14,829 bases of DNA from Alphaproteobacteria bacterium (lineage in GTDB: Bacteria; Pseudomonadota; Alphaproteobacteria; Micropepsales; Micropepsaceae): assembly GCA_947373775.1 (NCBI GenBank), contig CANBZE010000016.1, positions 1 through 14,829 on the forward strand, in the 5' to 3' direction. Position 1 is the stretch's first letter; the number at the start of each line of letters is the position of its first letter. The notes beneath the pieces were generated by a model, which saw only the letters and a list, made by a program, of their open reading frames with translations, searched no databases and was not told where the DNA came from. A program made the translations under genes and the position numbers. Of the stretch, positions 7,856-14,379 are shown piece after piece.

Positions 7856-9781
7856 ATGAACCAGCTGACCCCCGGCATTTTCGTGGACGTGGAGGGCGCC
7901 ATCGGCGCCGCCACGGCTGCGATCCTGGCGCAGCAGAAGCCCGACGGTCATTGGGTCTATGAGCTGGAGGCCGACGCCACCATCCCGGCCGAATATGTGC
8001 TGTTGGTGCATTACCTGGCTGAGACGCCGAACCTGGAGCTGGAGCGCAAGATCGGCGTCTATCTGCGCCGCATCCAGGGCTCGCATGGCGGCTGGCCGCT
8101 GTACCACGAAGGCGCCTTTGACATCTCCGCGACGGTGAAAGCGTACTTCGCCCTCAAGATGATCGGCGACGACATCAACGCGCCGCACATGGTCCGCGCC
8201 CGCGAAGCCCTGCATGCTCGCGGCGGCGCCATCAAGGCCAATGTCTTCACCCGCATCCTGCTGGCGCTGTATGGGCAATGTTCCTGGAACGATGTGCCCA
8301 CCGTGCCGCCAGAACTGATCCTGCTGCCGCGCTGGTTTCCTGTGCACCTGTCCAAGATGAGCTATTGGGCGCGCACGGTGATCGTGCCGCTGCTGGTGCT
8401 GTGCGCGAAAAAGCCGCTGGCGCGCAATCCGCGCGGGATTCATATTGATGAGCTGTTCGTGCCCGGCGTGCCCGCAGCCAGCCCTCGCGCGCCGCACCAG
8501 AGCGCCGGCTGGTCGGCTTTCTTTGGGACGCTGGATCGGGTGCTGAAGGTCGTACCCTGGCCCAAGGGCGCGCGCGGCAAAGCGATCGAAACCTGCCGCG
8601 CCTGGACCACCGAGCGCTTGAACGGCGAGGACGGGTTGGGCGCGATCTATCCCGCCATGGCCAACAGCGTGATGATGTATGACGTGCTGGGCTATCCGGA
8701 AAGTCATCCCGACCGTGCGATCGCGAGGCTGTCGGTGGAGAACCTGCTGGTGATCAAGGCGGACGAGGCCTATTGCCAGCCCTGTGTTTCACCGGTGTGG
8801 GACACGGCGCTGGTGGCGCATGCCCTCTTGGAAACCAAGGATGCGGCTGCGGAAGCGGCCGTGGCGCGCGGCCTGGAATGGCTGAAGCCGCTGCAAGTGC
8901 TGGATGTGAAAGGCGACTGGGCGGAAGAAAAACCCGATGTGCGTCCCGGCGGCTGGGCTTTCCAGTATCGCAATGATTACTACCCCGATCTGGACGATAC
9001 CGCCGTGGTGGTGATGGCGATGGACCGTGCCGCGCAGCGCGGCCAGTACAAAGACGCCATCGCACGCGGCACCGAATGGGTGGAAGGCCTGCAGAGCCGC
9101 GACGGCGGCTGGGGCGCCTTCGATGCTGACAATTCCTATACCTACCTGAACAACATTCCCTTCGCCGATCATGGCGCGCTGCTGGACCCGCCGACCGAAG
9201 ACGTGTCGGGGCGTTGCGTCGGCATGCTGGCGCAGCTGGGCAAGACCGATCATCCGCGCCTGAAGGCCGGCATCGAATACCTGATCAAGACCCAGCGTGA
9301 CGACGGTTCCTGGTGGGGCCGCTGGGGCGTCAATTACATCTATGGCACCTGGTCGGCGCTGGCGGGACTGAACGGCGCGGGTTTGATGGCCGATCACGCC
9401 ACCATGAAGAAGGGCGCCGACTGGCTGATCCAAATCCAGAATCCGGACGGCGGCTGGGGCGAGAATTGCGACAGCTACAAGCTGGATTACAAAGGTTATG
9501 AGCCCGCGCCTTCGACTGCGTCACAGACGGCCTGGGCGCTGCTGGGCCTGATGGCGGCGGGACAGGTGGATCACCCGGCTGTGGCGCGGGGCATCAATTA
9601 TCTGAAGGCGACGCAGGACGGCGATGGCTTGTGGAGCCAGCCGCATTACACCGGTGGCGGCTTTCCGCGTGTGTTCTATCTGAACTATCACGGCTATCCG
9701 AAATTCTTCCCGCTCTGGGCGCTGGCGCGCTATCGCAATCTCAAGACCGGCAACAGCCGCCGCGTGGAATACGGCCTGTGA
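7856..9781 (+). CDS. shc: Squalene-hopene cyclase
   Basis: 641-residue triterpene cyclase that protonates squalene and folds it to hopene and hopanol, as a monotopic inner-membrane enzyme. The catalytic DxDD acid motif is D378-LDD-381 (PDLDDTA). Six QW-type repeats are recognisable: Q26-W33 (PDGHW), Q74-W80, Q413-W419 (RDGGW), Q480-W486 (DDGSW), Q528-W534 (PDGGW) and Q587-W593. A GGGFPRVFYLNYHGYP segment (600-615) matches the C-terminal active-site region. Length is usual for bacterial SHC. The frame runs open back to 7556 inside hpnE, but ATG 7856, just past the hpnE stop, gives the standard N-terminus leading into QKPDGHWVYELEADATIP. No clear Shine-Dalgarno is visible, so coupling to hpnE (7-nt gap) is likely. 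This gene is also called hpnF. Confidence 0.97.
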   Translation: MNQLTPGIFVDVEGAIGAATAAILAQQKPDGHWVYELEADATIPAEYVLLVHYLAETPNLELERKIGVYLRRIQGSHGGWPLYHEGAFDISATVKAYFALKMIGDDINAPHMVRAREALHARGGAIKANVFTRILLALYGQCSWNDVPTVPPELILLPRWFPVHLSKMSYWARTVIVPLLVLCAKKPLARNPRGIHIDELFVPGVPAASPRAPHQSAGWSAFFGTLDRVLKVVPWPKGARGKAIETCRAWTTERLNGEDGLGAIYPAMANSVMMYDVLGYPESHPDRAIARLSVENLLVIKADEAYCQPCVSPVWDTALVAHALLETKDAAAEAAVARGLEWLKPLQVLDVKGDWAEEKPDVRPGGWAFQYRNDYYPDLDDTAVVVMAMDRAAQRGQYKDAIARGTEWVEGLQSRDGGWGAFDADNSYTYLNNIPFADHGALLDPPTEDVSGRCVGMLAQLGKTDHPRLKAGIEYLIKTQRDDGSWWGRWGVNYIYGTWSALAGLNGAGLMADHATMKKGADWLIQIQNPDGGWGENCDSYKLDYKGYEPAPSTASQTAWALLGLMAAGQVDHPAVARGINYLKATQDGDGLWSQPHYTGGGFPRVFYLNYHGYPKFFPLWALARYRNLKTGNSRRVEYGL

Positions 9782-10440
9782 CCGTATTGGCCGTGACGGG
9801 CCTGTCCAAGGAAGCCGGCATCGTCGGCGTTGCCGGCGTGATTGCCGTCGCGGGCGGCGGTGATGGCGACGGGCTGGCAGCCAAGCTCAAGGCCTTGCAT
9901 GGTGATATTAGCGGCGTGATCTCCATCGGCCTGGCTGGCGCGCTGTCGCCGCATCTGAAGGTCGGCGACGTGGTGATCGCCGAAAAGGTCATCACCGGCG
10001 CGGAAAGCTGGGACTGCCATGCCGGATGGCGCAACCGGCTGGTGTCGCGCCTGCCGCAGGTCCATCAGGGCCAGTTGTTCGGCAGCGATGTCATTATCGA
10101 CAAGGCTGAGACCAAGTCCGGCCTGCATGAAGCGACCGGCGCCTTGGCGGTCGATATGGAATCCCAAATCGCGGCGCGCTTCGCGGCATCCCGTAACCTG
10201 CCGCTGGCGGGCCTGCGCATCATTTCGGACGACGCAACCCATGTGCTGCCGCCGGCAGCTCTGGTGGCGATGAGGCCGGATGGCGGCATCGCCATCGGCC
10301 GGGTGCTGGGATCGCTGCTGAGGAAGCCAACACAAGTGCCGGCGCTGATCCGCACCGCGCGGAGCTCCAACCAGGCGTTCGCGGAATTACTCCGCTGCCT
10401 CGACCTCTGTGGTGTTGGAATTGCCGGCCTTGATCTGTGA
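9778..10440 (+). CDS. hpnG: HpnG, hopanoid-associated nucleoside phosphorylase
   Basis: 220 residues if started at GTG 9778, which overlaps the shc stop as GTGA. It belongs to the purine nucleoside phosphorylase/MTA-SAH nucleosidase fold: GLAGAL (51-56), the substrate-binding VDMES (125-129), and a catalytic-region SDDA (150-153). In this family it removes adenine from adenosylhopane, made by HpnH, to give phosphoribosyl/ribosylhopane. The frame is open upstream to 9631 inside shc, but that is shadow; the GTG is chosen for the overlap and because TVLAVTGLSKEA is the usual first strand. The last 18 codons and stop (10387-10440) overlap the 3' end of the convergent hpnH gene, which is unusual; the C-terminal tail may be variable. 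Confidence 0.9.
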   Translation: MTVLAVTGLSKEAGIVGVAGVIAVAGGGDGDGLAAKLKALHGDISGVISIGLAGALSPHLKVGDVVIAEKVITGAESWDCHAGWRNRLVSRLPQVHQGQLFGSDVIIDKAETKSGLHEATGALAVDMESQIAARFAASRNLPLAGLRIISDDATHVLPPAALVAMRPDGGIAIGRVLGSLLRKPTQVPALIRTARSSNQAFAELLRCLDLCGVGIAGLDL

Positions 10441-11535
10441 CATCTTGTGCTCGACATGACGCGAGAAGGTGAACTCGGCCGGCCGCTGGTTTGACAGATC
10501 GATGTCCGGCGCCATCGGGCCTTCGGTCCTGATGCCCTTCATCAGGATCGGCAGCATCTTCAAGGGGTGCTTGATCGCATCGGTGGCGGCGGTGCCTTCA
10601 AAGCCGCAATGCACCATGCAGTTGGCGCCTTTCTCATACTTGCCGACGCCGTACTTTTCCCACTCCGTGCCTTCCATCAGCTCGGTAAAGGTCGCGGCAT
10701 AGCCTTCGCCCAGCAGGTAGCAGGGCTTTTGCCAGCCGAACACGGTCAGCAGCGGCATGGACCAGGGGGTGCATTCATAGGTCTGGTTGCCGGCCAGGAA
10801 GTCCATGAACAGCGACGAATTGGTGAACTCCCAGTTCTTGCCGCCGTTGCCGCGGCTCAGGATGTCGCGGAACATCTTCTTGGTGCGTTCGCGGTTCAGG
10901 AAGTGCTGCTGGTCGGGCGCGCGCTCATAGGCATAGCCCGGCGACACGGTCATGCCGTCCACGCCCATCGCCATCATCTCGTCGAAGAACTTGGCGGTGC
11001 GTTCGGGGTCGGTGCCGTCGAACAAAGTGCAGTTGATCTGGGTGCGAAAGCCCTTGGACTTGGCCAGCTTGATGGCGGCGATGGCGCGGTCATAGGTGCC
11101 GTCCTGGCACACCGACTTGTCGTGCATGCCCTTGTCGCCATCCAGGTGGATGGACCAGGTGAAATTGGGATGCGGCTTGTACTGGTCGATCTTCTTGGCC
11201 AGCAGCAGCGCGTTGGTGCACAGGATGAAGAACTTGTCGCGCGCGATATAGCCTTCCACGATCCTGGCCATGTCGCGGTGGAGCAGGGGCTCGCCGCCGG
11301 CGATGGACACGGCGGGGGCGCCGCAATCGTCGATCGCCTGCATGCACTGCTCATAGGACATGCGCTGGTTCAGGATCTCATCGGGATAATCGATCTTGCC
11401 GCAGCCGGCGCAGGCCAGGTTGCAGCGGAACAGCGGCTCCAGCATCAGCACCAGCGGGTACTTCTTGCCCGACAGTTCTTTCTTGACGACATAGGCGCCG
11501 ATCTTGGCGGCCTGGCGCAGCGGAAGTGATCCCAT
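10387..11535 (-). CDS. hpnH: HpnH, radical SAM adenosylhopane synthase
   Basis: 382-residue radical SAM enzyme. The [4Fe-4S] motif CxxxCxxC is at C38, C42 and C45 (FRCNLACAGC), and the SAM-binding GGEP is at 80-83. The family adds the 5'-deoxyadenosyl radical to diploptene to make adenosylhopane, the first committed step to extended (C35) hopanoids. The N-terminus begins MGSLPLRQAAKIGAYVVKKE, as is usual for the family. ATG at 11535 lies 3 nt after the ispH stop, with TTGAGGG (11544-11550 on the minus strand) 8 nt upstream inside the end of ispH. It is thus in an operon with ispH and points at hpnG, its partner in the next reaction, overlapping it tail to tail by 54 nt. Confidence 0.95.
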   Translation of the reverse strand: MGSLPLRQAAKIGAYVVKKELSGKKYPLVLMLEPLFRCNLACAGCGKIDYPDEILNQRMSYEQCMQAIDDCGAPAVSIAGGEPLLHRDMARIVEGYIARDKFFILCTNALLLAKKIDQYKPHPNFTWSIHLDGDKGMHDKSVCQDGTYDRAIAAIKLAKSKGFRTQINCTLFDGTDPERTAKFFDEMMAMGVDGMTVSPGYAYERAPDQQHFLNRERTKKMFRDILSRGNGGKNWEFTNSSLFMDFLAGNQTYECTPWSMPLLTVFGWQKPCYLLGEGYAATFTELMEGTEWEKYGVGKYEKGANCMVHCGFEGTAATDAIKHPLKMLPILMKGIRTEGPMAPDIDLSNQRPAEFTFSRHVEHKMSQIKAGNSNTTEVEAAE

Positions 11536-11538
11536 GAC

Positions 11539-12462
11539 TTAAGCCCTCAACTCGGCGGGAAGGCGGAACTCGATATGTTCCTTCTTGCCGTCCATCTGTT
11601 CCACTTCCACGTCTTCGATCTCGCCCAGGGCTTCGATCACGTGGCGCACCAGTTCTTCGGGGGCGGACGCGCCGGCGGTCAGGCCGACGACTTCCTTGCC
11701 GCGTACCCATTCGGCTTTCAGCTCGCTGCCGTCATTGATCAGGTAGGAAGGCACACCCTCCTCGATGCCGATCTCGCGCAACCGGTTGGAGTTGGAGCTG
11801 TTGGCCGCGCCCACCACCAGGATCACGTCGGCGATCTTGGCCAGTTCCCGCACGGAGGTCTGGCGGTTCTGGGTGGCGTAGCAAATGTCGGATGTTTCGG
11901 GGCCGACGATGTCGCTGAAACGCTTCTTCAGGGCGACGATGATGCCCTTGGTGTCGTCGATGGAAAGGGTGGTCTGGGTGATATAGGCGACCGGGGTTTG
12001 CGGCGGGATGGCCAGGGTGGCGACATCGGCCTCGTTCTGCACCAGGGTTACCGGCGCGCCGACCTGGCCCATGGTGCCTTCGACTTCGGGATGGCCGGCA
12101 TGGCCGATCAGGATCAGGGTGCGGCCGTGGGCGACATAACGCTTGCCCTGGTTGTGCACCTTGGAGACCAGCGGGCAGGTGGCGTCCAGAACCGGCAGCC
12201 CGCGGTCCTGGGCGGTCTTCACCACTGACTGGGGCACGCCATGGGCGCTGAACACGGTGACGGCGCCTTCGGGCACTTCGTCCAGCTCTTCGACAAAGCG
12301 GGCGCCCTTGTTCTTGAGCGTGTCCACGACATGCTTGTTGTGCACGATCTCGTGGCGGACATAGACGGGCTCGCCATACTTATCGAGCGCCTTTTCCACG
12401 ATATCGATGGCGCGCACGACACCGGCACAGAAGCCGCGCGGCTGGGCAAGAATAACTCGCAT
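11539..12462 (-). CDS. ispH: IspH (LytB), HMBPP reductase
   Basis: 307-residue iron-sulfur enzyme of the MEP pathway that reduces 4-hydroxy-3-methylbut-2-enyl diphosphate to IPP and DMAPP. The three cluster cysteines are C12 ([10 protein letters not shown]), C96 (DATCPLV) and C194 (ICYATQNRQ). Conserved histidines H41, H74 and H124 and E126 ([10 protein letters not shown]) are present, as is SSNSNRL (222-228). The frame is open upstream to 12534, giving a longer version, but [14 protein letters not shown] at 12462 is the family start and has AGGGA (12468-12472, minus strand) 5 nt before it. It is the first gene of the minus-strand pair with hpnH, tying precursor supply to hopanoid extension. 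Confidence 0.96.
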   Translation of the reverse strand: MRVILAQPRGFCAGVVRAIDIVEKALDKYGEPVYVRHEIVHNKHVVDTLKNKGARFVEELDEVPEGAVTVFSAHGVPQSVVKTAQDRGLPVLDATCPLVSKVHNQGKRYVAHGRTLILIGHAGHPEVEGTMGQVGAPVTLVQNEADVATLAIPPQTPVAYITQTTLSIDDTKGIIVALKKRFSDIVGPETSDICYATQNRQTSVRELAKIADVILVVGAANSSNSNRLREIGIEEGVPSYLINDGSELKAEWVRGKEVVGLTAGASAPEELVRHVIEALGEIEDVEVEQMDGKKEHIEFRLPAELRA

Positions 12463-12467
12463 GTCGA

Positions 12468-12472
12468 TCCCT
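12468..12472 (-). promoter_or_regulatory. Ribosome binding site of ispH
   Basis: AGGGA on the minus strand, separated by 5 nt from the ATG at 12462. It decides in favour of the shorter IspH start over the upstream in-frame ATG at 12534. Confidence 0.6.
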
Positions 12473-12489
12473 GTACGGGTTGGCAAACC

Positions 12490-12507
12490 TGGGCCGCCCC
12501 CGGCCCA
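12490..12507 (-). promoter_or_regulatory. GC hairpin in ispH leader
   Basis: Perfect 7-bp inverted repeat TGGGCCG-CCCC-CGGCCCA with a 4-nt loop, starting 28 nt upstream of the ispH ATG on the leader side. It would be a strong RNA hairpin in the ispH 5' leader. On the plus strand it is followed by AGTTTT, loosely terminator-like. No known riboswitch class was recognised, and function is unproven. Confidence 0.35.
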
Positions 12508-12692
12508 AGTTTTACGGCGCTGCAACATAGCCATTTTCGCCTTTCAAGATAGGGGGTGCAACCCCTTAGAAGGCATGGATAACAGGCGCCCGGACGGGGG
12601 GCGGTGAAATGTAACGGGAACCCCGCCCAAACCGGCTGGCAAGGCGGGCAGTTTCAAGGCTAAAAGCGGTCCGAACCGGGGGCCAAAAAATC

Positions 12693-13613
12693 GTGTCAGA
12701 CAGCAGTATCCAGGCCGCCAGGGCGGCTGTTCCCCAGCTGGCCCCGGCCATTGCCGCCAGCGCCAGGCTGGTGGACGCCAGTCTGGACGCCGTCCTGCCC
12801 CAGCCCACCGGGCGCCAGGCCCGGGTGCAGGAGGCCATGCGCTACGCCATCATGGCGGGGGGCAAGCGGCTGCGGCCCTTCCTGGTGCTGCATTCGGCCC
12901 GGCTGTTCGGGGTGGATGATTCGCGCAGCCTTCGGGTCGGCGCTGCGATCGAAGCCCTGCATACCTACAGCCTCGTCCACGACGATCTGCCCTGCATGGA
13001 CGATGACGATCTGCGCCGTGGCCGTCCCACCACCCATATCGCCTTTGATGAAATGACCGCGGTGCTGGCCGGCGACGCACTGCTCACCATCGCCTTCGAG
13101 ATCCTGGCCGATGCCCGCACCCATCCGAGCGCCGACGTGCGTTGTGCGCTGATCGCGCGGCTGGCCGAAGCGTCCGGCCATTCGGGCATGATCGGCGGCC
13201 AGATCATCGACATGCTGGCCGACAAGAGCTTTGGCGTCGAAGACGTGATCGACCTGCAGCGGCGCAAGACCGGCCAGCTTTTCGAATTCTCCTGCGAGGC
13301 CGGCCCGATCCTGGGACAGGCGGACAGCGAAACCCGTGCCCGGCTGAAAGCCTATGCTGAGGATATGGGCGTGGTGTTCCAGATCACCGACGACCTTTTG
13401 GACGTGACATCCACGGCCGAAAAAACCGGCAAGGCGGTGGGCAAGGATGCCGACATGGGCAAGCAGACCCTGGTCACCCTGCTGGGCCTGGAGGGCGCGC
13501 GCGCTGAGGCCGAGACGCGCGCCCGCCGCGCCGTCGAAGCCCTGGGGCCCTATGCCGCCAAAGCGCCGGAATTGTCGGCGCTGCCATTCTTCTTGCTGGA
13601 CCGGGACGCCTAG
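12693..13613 (+). CDS. ispA: Farnesyl diphosphate synthase (polyprenyl synthetase, IspA-like)
   Basis: 306-residue all-alpha prenyl elongation enzyme. GGKRLRP (56-62) binds the IPP diphosphate. The first Asp-rich motif is D97-DLPCM-D103 (HDDLPCMDDDD), of the DDxxxxD type common in bacterial type II FPP synthases, followed by RRGRPTTH (108-115). The second Asp-rich motif is D233-DLL-D237 (QITDDLLD), with K192/T193 in RRKTGQLF between them. Length fits FPP or GPP/FPP synthases; chain length cannot be fixed by eye, but FPP is what HpnD needs. The start is GTG 12693 (VSDSSIQ, read as Met), with only a weak G-rich stretch upstream. It lies divergent from ispH and upstream of hpnM with a 145-bp gap. 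Confidence 0.9.
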   Translation: MSDSSIQAARAAVPQLAPAIAASARLVDASLDAVLPQPTGRQARVQEAMRYAIMAGGKRLRPFLVLHSARLFGVDDSRSLRVGAAIEALHTYSLVHDDLPCMDDDDLRRGRPTTHIAFDEMTAVLAGDALLTIAFEILADARTHPSADVRCALIARLAEASGHSGMIGGQIIDMLADKSFGVEDVIDLQRRKTGQLFEFSCEAGPILGQADSETRARLKAYAEDMGVVFQITDDLLDVTSTAEKTGKAVGKDADMGKQTLVTLLGLEGARAEAETRARRAVEALGPYAAKAPELSALPFFLLDRDA

Positions 13614-13758
13614 GCCTTCTGCCGGGCCCGCGACACCTCGCGACATCTGTTTGCTGGACCGGATCGACGTGAAAAGCCAAGAATAGGGCGAATTTTTACC
13701 CCCTTGTTCGGGTCCCATTCAGCTTTCGTGCGTTAGACCGGAGGCAAAGGAGATTTCC
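13614..13758. other. Intergenic region ispA-hpnM
   Basis: 145 bp. It holds a strong ribosome binding site at its right end and a short direct repeat, CGCGACA at 13629-13635 and 13639-13645 (10-bp phasing). No convincing intrinsic terminator (stem plus T-run) and no clear -35/-10 pair was found, so whether hpnM has its own promoter is open. Confidence 0.5.
13747..13753 (+). promoter_or_regulatory. Strong ribosome binding site of hpnM
   Basis: AAGGAGA with a 5-nt spacer to ATG 13759. It is the best Shine-Dalgarno in the window and contrasts with the weak or absent ones in the overlapping main operon. Confidence 0.8.
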
Positions 13759-14379
13759 ATGAACCGTATTTTGAAGTCCGTGTCCCTGGGACTGATGCTG
13801 GCGGCCGCCCCCGCCTTGACCGCGTTTTCGATTCCCGCCGCCCAGGCGCAGGCCGCCGATCCTTCGGTGGCGCAGGTGCAGGGCTTCTATGATGTCCTGA
13901 CAGCTTCGATGAAGGCGGGCGGCACGGCCAAGTCGCGCTATGACAAGCTCAAGCCCGCCGTGGAAAAAGCCTTCGATCTTCCGGCCATGACCGCCACCGC
14001 GGTCGGCCCCAGCTGGGCTGGCCTTTCGGACGCCGACAAGAAGGCGCTGACCGATGCCTTCAGCCGCATGACCATCGCCAACTATGCCAAGAGCTTCGAT
14101 TCCTATAGCGGCGAGAAGTTCACCGTGGACCCGGCCTCGGTGGCGCGCGGCAGCGACCATTTCGTGAAAAGCACGATGAAGAGCTCCAGCGAAACCATCG
14201 CCTTCAATTACCGCACCCACCAGGTGGGATCGGACTGGAAGGTCACGGATGTGTATCTGGCCGGCAATATCAGCCAGATGGCGCAGAAGCGATCCGACTT
14301 CGCCGCCACTTTGGCGAGCGGTGGTCCGCAGGCTTTGGCCAAGCGCATCAATGCGCTTACCGATCAGATGTTGGGCTAA
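13759..14379 (+). CDS. hpnM: HpnM, MlaC/Ttg2D-like secreted hopanoid-associated protein
   Basis: 206 residues. An N-terminal signal peptide is clear: basic MNRILK, hydrophobic core about 8-24, and a cleavage region PAAQAQA-AD around 30-32, so the mature protein is periplasmic. The rest matches the MlaC/toluene-tolerance Ttg2D fold: an alpha-helical start (VAQVQGFYDVLTASMK), ...KLKPAVEKAFDLPAMTATAVG (the family FD-Pxx-A-hall segment), WAGLSDADKKALTDAFSR, then a beta-rich half ending in DWKVTDVYLAGNIS (233-type segment, about residues 156-170 of this protein). The family binds phospholipid or other lipid for trafficking between membranes; the hopanoid-linked version is called HpnM. It meets hpnN tail to tail, sharing CTAA (14376-14379), and is likely a functional partner of that transporter. 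Confidence 0.88.
   Translation: MNRILKSVSLGLMLAAAPALTAFSIPAAQAQAADPSVAQVQGFYDVLTASMKAGGTAKSRYDKLKPAVEKAFDLPAMTATAVGPSWAGLSDADKKALTDAFSRMTIANYAKSFDSYSGEKFTVDPASVARGSDHFVKSTMKSSSETIAFNYRTHQVGSDWKVTDVYLAGNISQMAQKRSDFAATLASGGPQALAKRINALTDQMLG

Larger units (their letters stand above)
12463..12692. promoter_or_regulatory. Divergent intergenic region between ispH and ispA-like gene
   Basis: 230 bp, the largest non-coding gap in the window, lying between two divergently transcribed genes, so it must hold promoters for both unless they are read from outside. On the minus strand a weak sigma70-like pair, TTGCAC-N17-GAAAAT (about 12532-12560), could serve ispH with a leader of roughly 60-70 nt. No convincing promoter was found for the plus-strand gene. 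Several GC-rich inverted repeats are present: TGGGCCG/CGGCCCA at 12490-12507, AGGGG/CCCCT at 12551-12566, and CCCGCC/GGCGGG at 12622-12648. Location is certain; element assignments are tentative. Confidence 0.5.

Noticed and set aside
10567..11529. Plus-strand open frame (320 codons) opposite hpnH
   Set aside because: Antisense to a radical SAM enzyme with all motifs intact; no family features.
12490..12514. Hairpin plus AGTTTT as a rho-independent terminator on the plus strand
   Set aside because: No plus-strand gene ends before it and the T-run is short and interrupted; kept only as a leader hairpin.
12616..12645. Possible EcfG-type stress promoter beginning GGAAC upstream of the FPP synthase
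   Set aside because: GGAAC is present, but no CGTT/GGTT-like -10 occurs at 16-17 nt spacing.
12696..13718. Minus-strand open frame (340 codons) opposite the FPP synthase
   Set aside because: Antisense shadow of a gene with both Asp-rich motifs intact.
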